This document shows positions 19,907 to 23,724 of a DNA stretch of 23,724 nucleotides, piece by piece; within the stretch, counting starts at the first letter, position 1; each line of letters starts with the position of its first letter. The notes below the pieces were generated by a model that worked only from the letters and a program-made list of their open reading frames with translations, was not told where the DNA came from and did not search any database. The stretch spans positions 1 through 23,724 of the forward strand of contig QANT01008518.1 in assembly GCA_003254885.1 (NCBI GenBank), written 5' to 3'. This DNA is from Purshia tridentata. Lineage: Eukaryota > Streptophyta > Magnoliopsida > Rosales > Rosaceae. The translations under genes and the position numbers were made by a program.

Positions 19907-20811
19907 TATATTATAGTGTATTTATTCGCTCTTTTTTTGAGTAATGAAAGATTTAATATAAGTGGACCTAAAATGAAGACCAACCTTACATTTTCACCAT
20001 CATAATTATAATGTGCCCCTAACCACTAAATTAAGAGACTAGGAAGTGACATATCTAGGCCCTACCCTACCTTACCCAAAATCAAATCAATCAATCCCTT
20101 AGGCCCTAACTACGAAACAACTGAACCAACAAGTACACTAATATCATTTTGGAAAGAAAAGAATTGAAGTACACTAAGAGATTCTTATCTCAAACTTGCT
20201 TTTATTAGTCGGTAAATTAATTATCATTTACTACATGTCAACTCATGTATGTAATCATACACATCTTTATATATGCTTGATTATGTAACAATTAAGTAAC
20301 GTGTATTTGTACTCATTTTAGACATCAAGTACAAGTCTGCCACTTGTCCTTTTTTAAGTAATCATTTTTATTGTTTTGTCTTGTCTTTTTTTTTTTGAAT
20401 TAATTACCGGATAATCATTTTGATCAAATAGTAAATATAAGAATGAGAAAAACCACTCTTTCGCAAAAAGAAAAGGCAAAAATAATACAAAAATAAAAAT
20501 AAATAAAACGTAGCATTATTTTTCAGAACAAATGTAATTTTTCATCTCGTATATTCTCTTCGTAAGAAAAAAACATTCGGTGTTTTCTTATTCTCAAATT
20601 TTCAATTAGCACACTAAATGAAAGTGAAATACACTTGCTTAATTGGGTTAGGTTCCATTAAAATGTGGCTAATTAAAATTATATGTGTCATCTTTCCTAA
20701 CCCACCTCTTTAAAGACTGCAATGTGAAACCTAATTAAGAGAGTACTCTCACTTGTTTAAAAGAATATAGACAAAATTGCTAGTCAGAGATGATATCTAA
20801 TGTTGAAGATC

Positions 20812-20824
20812 CACGTGCCACGTG
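20812..20824. promoter_or_regulatory. paired G-boxes
   Basis: CACGTG at 20812-20817 and again at 20819-20824, one base apart, within CCACGTGCCACGTGGCC. Closely paired G-boxes form abscisic-acid-type response units in plant promoters. They lie about 400 bp beyond the stop of the minus-strand gene at 21221-21928 and have no evident plus-strand coding gene. Confidence 0.4.
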
Positions 20825-21220
20825 GCCGTAATTACCCCAAGTTTGACCATTCCATTTCTGTTAAAGACAGACTAGAAGTTGTCAACAAAATCAAGCGCCA
20901 AATCCGCTTCCCACCTCCCCATTTTCTCACTCAATTTATGACAACCAAACGTAACGCCAGAAATGCACAATTAATAATTAATGTCAAGAGCCATAAATAT
21001 ATATCACACAAATTAATCAAGAATCAATAAACAGATCAACGCAATCGCTGATTAATTGCCAATTTTGCCATTTCAACACCGAAATTCCATTTCACTTTCA
21101 AACTCCAAAAATCAAAAAATAAAATTAAGAAAAAAGAGAAAAATTAAAATTATTAGTTTTTTTTTATCTGTTAATTAATTATTATTATTTTTCCTACAAA
21201 AATATATGATAATAATTAAA

Positions 21221-21928
21221 TTAACCTCTGTACACTGGCGATCGCTCTGAAACAATCTTCGAAATCTTTGAATGCCGGAAAGCCTTGATAGGACTCGGGA
21301 AGTACCACCGGCCCTTCGCCGACGGTTTTCCTCCTCCGGCGCCGGAATTTGATGACATCATCGGTACCGCCACCGACCTCGACCTCATCATCATCGTCCT
21401 CCTCATTGCCGCCCCCTCGTCTTCTACTTCCTCTTCTTCTTGAACTTTCTTCACCTCCGCCACTGACGTCTCCTGCTCGACAGTCGGCTCGCTTCTTTTG
21501 CTCCTCTGCGAGGACCGAAACATCGACGACCAGAACGACGGCGTTTTAGTCCTTCCACTCTGCGGCTCGCTCCGGTCGCCGGAGGCGAAGTCACCGAAGC
21601 CGCCGCCGCCGACGAACCTCGACCGCGAGCGCAGGAAAGGAATCGCGGTCGCCACCGATCGGGACCGCCGGAAAGATGGCTCACTCTCAAGCAGTTTTGC
21701 CACGCGGACGCCGTCGCCTGCGGGGAAGCGGGACGAGGAGGACGAAGAGGAGGACGAGGACGTGGTCGCGGTGGCGCAGCAGGCGCAGGGGCGCACGTTA
21801 GCACAGTCGGGGCAGAGAGCGGCGAGGCGCTCGCGGAGGCAGACGGGGCAGATTCCGCTCTTGCGCTTCTTGGAAGGGTGTTTTAGACATTTCCACACCT
21901 CCTCTTCGTCGACGTACACCGCCGCCAT
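21221..21928 (-). CDS. plant protein with N-terminal Cys cluster and basic Ser-rich body (235 aa), function unknown
   Basis: Single exon with much higher GC than its surroundings. Residues 11-51 hold VWKCLKHPSKKRKSGICPVC, then LRERL..LCPDCANVRPCACC, with C14, H17, C27, C30, C39, C42, C48, C50 and C51. This is a likely zinc-binding cluster, and the KHP...GICPVCLRERL core recalls the N-terminus of DUF740/OCTOPUS-type plant proteins. After a poly-serine run (57-66) come repeated basic patches (FRRSRSVATAIPF, LRSRSRFVGG, MMRSRSVAVP), typical phosphorylation contexts, then an acidic stretch (164-172). It ends KGRWYFPSPIKAFRHSKISK...SPVYRG, a conserved-looking tail. There is no signal peptide or membrane span. 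The start at 21928 is the first ATG after a TATA box at 22049-22054. I do not recognise a tested function. Confidence 0.85.
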   Translation of the reverse strand: MAAVYVDEEEVWKCLKHPSKKRKSGICPVCLRERLAALCPDCANVRPCACCATATTSSSSSSSSSSRFPAGDGVRVAKLLESEPSFRRSRSVATAIPFLRSRSRFVGGGGFGDFASGDRSEPQSGRTKTPSFWSSMFRSSQRSKRSEPTVEQETSVAEVKKVQEEEEVEDEGAAMRRTMMMRSRSVAVPMMSSNSGAGGGKPSAKGRWYFPSPIKAFRHSKISKIVSERSPVYRG

Positions 21929-22048
21929 TGCGTTCCGGTGAGTAGTGAGTTGCGTTTGTTCAGTTTTTCTCTCTTTTGCTTTGGTTTTGGTCTTGCGTGT
22001 TTGCTTGCTGGCTTCTACTTCTGGGTGTGTCTCTCTCTGTGGCTGAGG

Positions 22049-22054
22049 TTTATA
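22049..22054 (-). promoter_or_regulatory. TATA box of the 21221-21928 gene
   Basis: TATAAA on the minus strand, within TTTTATAAA, about 120 bp upstream of the ATG. It implies a 5' leader of roughly 90 nt that includes an AG-rich run (complement of TCTCTCTCTGTG near 22030). Confidence 0.6.
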
Positions 22055-22282
22055 AAAGGTGGGGTTTGATTAGGGGGGACAACTTAACCCTGGTTATGAT
22101 GATTTTAACCGTGGTTACCGTAATTCGGGGTTTCAATGGGCGTCGATTAGTAAACCTTGGTAGACCGAACGCCGCGTTTTGGGCATTTATAGATTCAGTA
22201 GAGGTCTTCAGTGGGTGTCTGAGGTTGCCGAGAGTGCCCCGATTCTCGGGGTTTATTTACAGAAATGGCATGGGGCAGTTCA

Positions 22283-22288
22283 CACGTG
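22283..22288 (-). promoter_or_regulatory. G-box in the distal promoter of the 21221-21928 gene
   Basis: CACGTG within CACACGTGCAA, about 355 bp upstream of the ATG and about 230 bp upstream of the TATA box. Confidence 0.35.
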
Positions 22289-22719
22289 CAATATGGGAGA
22301 GTTGAGTGCAAAATGGAATGGTCGTCTGCAGACAACTACGTGCTGGGTCCCACAGGAAAAAAGATAAATTGATTGGTTATTTGTAAAGTAAGCATTTTAG
22401 GTGTTTATTTGACCTTTTGAGTTGAGGAGTTCTTATTCATAAAGTATTGGTACTTAGATTTCTGACCAGCAAAAAAGAAAGAAGGGATTTCTGACCAAGG
22501 AATTGCTAATTGACTCTGTAAAATAACTGGGTCAAAATTATGCCATCATTTGTACATCAGCTTTATGGATATTGGTCCTCCAAACTTACTAACATATAAT
22601 CAGAGTGAAATGAATGAAAGTTATTCTTATTTTACTCAAATTTGATACTTATTTATATTTAGGAATAAAAAATTAAATAGGGCTCACTCCAAACTTGGTA
22701 ATCATATCCCTTATTTTTA

Positions 22720-23033
22720 GAGCAGTCGCACTCTTTGGGAAGAGTTGGTCTTGACTCTCATTTCATATAGAGTCATTACTTCATATCAAAATTGTTCTCA
22801 TATTTTTTTAATAATTTCAAAATACCCATAAGAAAATAAACCCTATAGGTATTTTGTACGGGGTATTTTAATAATAAAATTATATTGGATTTTAATTCAT
22901 AAATATTAATAAACATATGAGTGAGAATCAGTTCTATTTTTAATTTCAGATAGTTAGTAAACAACTTAATAAGAATGACTCATTGATGACCAAAAAATGG
23001 GAATGATTTATGGCCACTCCAATTCATTTGCTC
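22720..23033. mobile_element. possible MITE with imperfect terminal inverted repeats
   Basis: The left end is AGAGCAGTCGCACTCTTTGG. The reverse complement of the right end starts AGAGCAAATGAATTGGAGTG. Inside, TTGGTCTTGACTCTCAT on the left faces a complement reading TTGGTCATCAATGAGTCAT on the right. The AGAGCA...ACTCCAAT terminus is a common look for plant MITEs. The arms are diverged and no target duplication was fixed. Confidence 0.3.
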
Positions 23034-23099
23034 TCTAATTCCCTTTCTCTTTCATTCTATGAGTAAAAGTGACTTACCTGCAAGGAATGTGCAAGTTCC

Positions 23100-23550
23100 C
23101 AAGCAATATTTAGAGATATAATTGAACTTTATTTAAAAAATATCATTATTAGGTGCATAAATATAAGTGGCAAACTACAAATTTTGTTATATAAAAGGAC
23201 AACAGCTTGTGTTGTTATGATCCAAGATAAAAAGCAATGTCGAGTGCTCGAAAAAAAGCGTCGATTGATTGGCAACTATAAATGGGATTGTAACTATAGT
23301 TACAACGTAACTTATTTATCCTAATAAATAAAAAAAATGCTAACTTTAAATATTAAACTAATAAATTTCTCTAAAATACTTTCATGAAAATATTAAGATT
23401 CAAGTAGGAAATTGAGAAAAATAATAATTTGATTAGCAACTGTGGCTATAGTTGTTGAGCAACTAGTAGCTACATTGAGCGCTCAGCAATTAGACGCATG
23501 AGCATAAAAATTGTTCTAAATATTACAGAATTTAGTTTGTTATTGTTTTT
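23100..23550. other. intergenic, no supported gene
   Basis: AT-rich. Contains an 18-bp perfect palindrome (TTGTAACTATAGTTACAA, 23288-23305) and a related direct pair TTGATTGGCAACTATAA / TTGATTAGCAACTGTGG about 165 bp apart, which may be debris of a small transposon. No coding signal. Confidence 0.5.
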
Positions 23551-23559
23551 TGGGTTAAA

Positions 23560-23724
23560 TACGTTTTTAGTCCTTGTATTTTACTCCAAAAACAAATTTG
23601 GTCTTCGTGGTTTCAAAATTCTGATTTTAGTCCTTGGGTTTTACTCCAAAAACAAATTTGGTCCTCGTGGTTTCAAAATTCCAGTTTTAGTTCTTGGGTT
23701 TTTGTCCATTTCTAATTTTGATCC
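23560..23724. repeat. 60-bp-period tandem repeat at window edge
   Basis: TTTTAGTCCTTG, TTTTACTCCAAAAACAAATT and TGGTCCTCGTGGTTTCAAAA recur with a period of exactly 60 bp (AGTCCTTG at 23569, 23629, and AGTTCTTG at 23689). The third copy is cut by the window end. Similar arrays are common near the ends of plant DNA transposons; the element itself would lie beyond the window. Confidence 0.85.

Noticed and set aside
21349..21941. Antisense and shifted frames over the Cys-cluster gene (21498-21941 plus, 21451-21804 minus)
   Set aside because: High GC lowers stop frequency. The products are low-complexity Pro/Arg or Ser runs, while 21221-21928 has an ordered Cys cluster and an upstream TATA box.

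Overview
The window is AT-rich, intron-bearing plant nuclear DNA. Long homopolymer A/T tracts, small non-autonomous DNA transposons, a cell-wall glycine-rich protein pair and an AIG2-like protein all point to a flowering plant, most likely a eudicot. A rosaceous source is possible, but I cannot prove it. There are no bacterial-style operons, CRISPR arrays, rRNA or tRNA genes that I can recognise.

Layout. (1) Positions 1-5135 hold a tandem duplication. Two secreted glycine-rich protein (GRP) genes lie on the minus strand, with stop codons exactly 3030 bp apart, and each carries its own TATA box and flanks. The left copy contains a foldback transposon (184-585) with a 9-bp target duplication. 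The right copy keeps the empty site, so the order of events can be read: duplication first, insertion second. A second small element (2161-2358) sits between the copies. (2) Positions 5135-9600 are gene-poor and AT-rich, with a possible retrotransposon relic near 8690-9400. (3) Positions 9601-10410 hold a small plus-strand gene with three exons by my model. It encodes a 111-residue protein made of two copies of one six-cysteine module with identical spacing. (4) Positions 12045-12578 (minus) encode a gamma-glutamylcyclotransferase/AIG2-fold enzyme, with a G-box just upstream. (5) Positions 12700-21200 are 8.5 kb without a convincing gene. This stretch holds a 170-bp tandem duplication next to a single N, a G-box-rich promoter-like segment (13575-14100), a truncated relative of the 184-585 transposon and some degenerate dispersed repeats. 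(6) Positions 21221-21928 (minus) encode a 235-residue plant protein with an N-terminal cysteine cluster and a basic/serine-rich body. (7) The right edge runs into a 60-bp-period repeat.

The genes do not form a pathway. The two GRPs form one functional unit, probably cell-wall structural proteins with shared control. The other three genes are unrelated neighbours. The points most worth following up are the two-module cysteine protein and its alternative acceptor, the dated transposon insertion inside the GRP duplication, and the near-identity of the 3' halves of the two GRP genes. Single Ns at 2380 and 13514, each in or near an A-tract, mark assembly joins, so structure beside them should be treated with caution.
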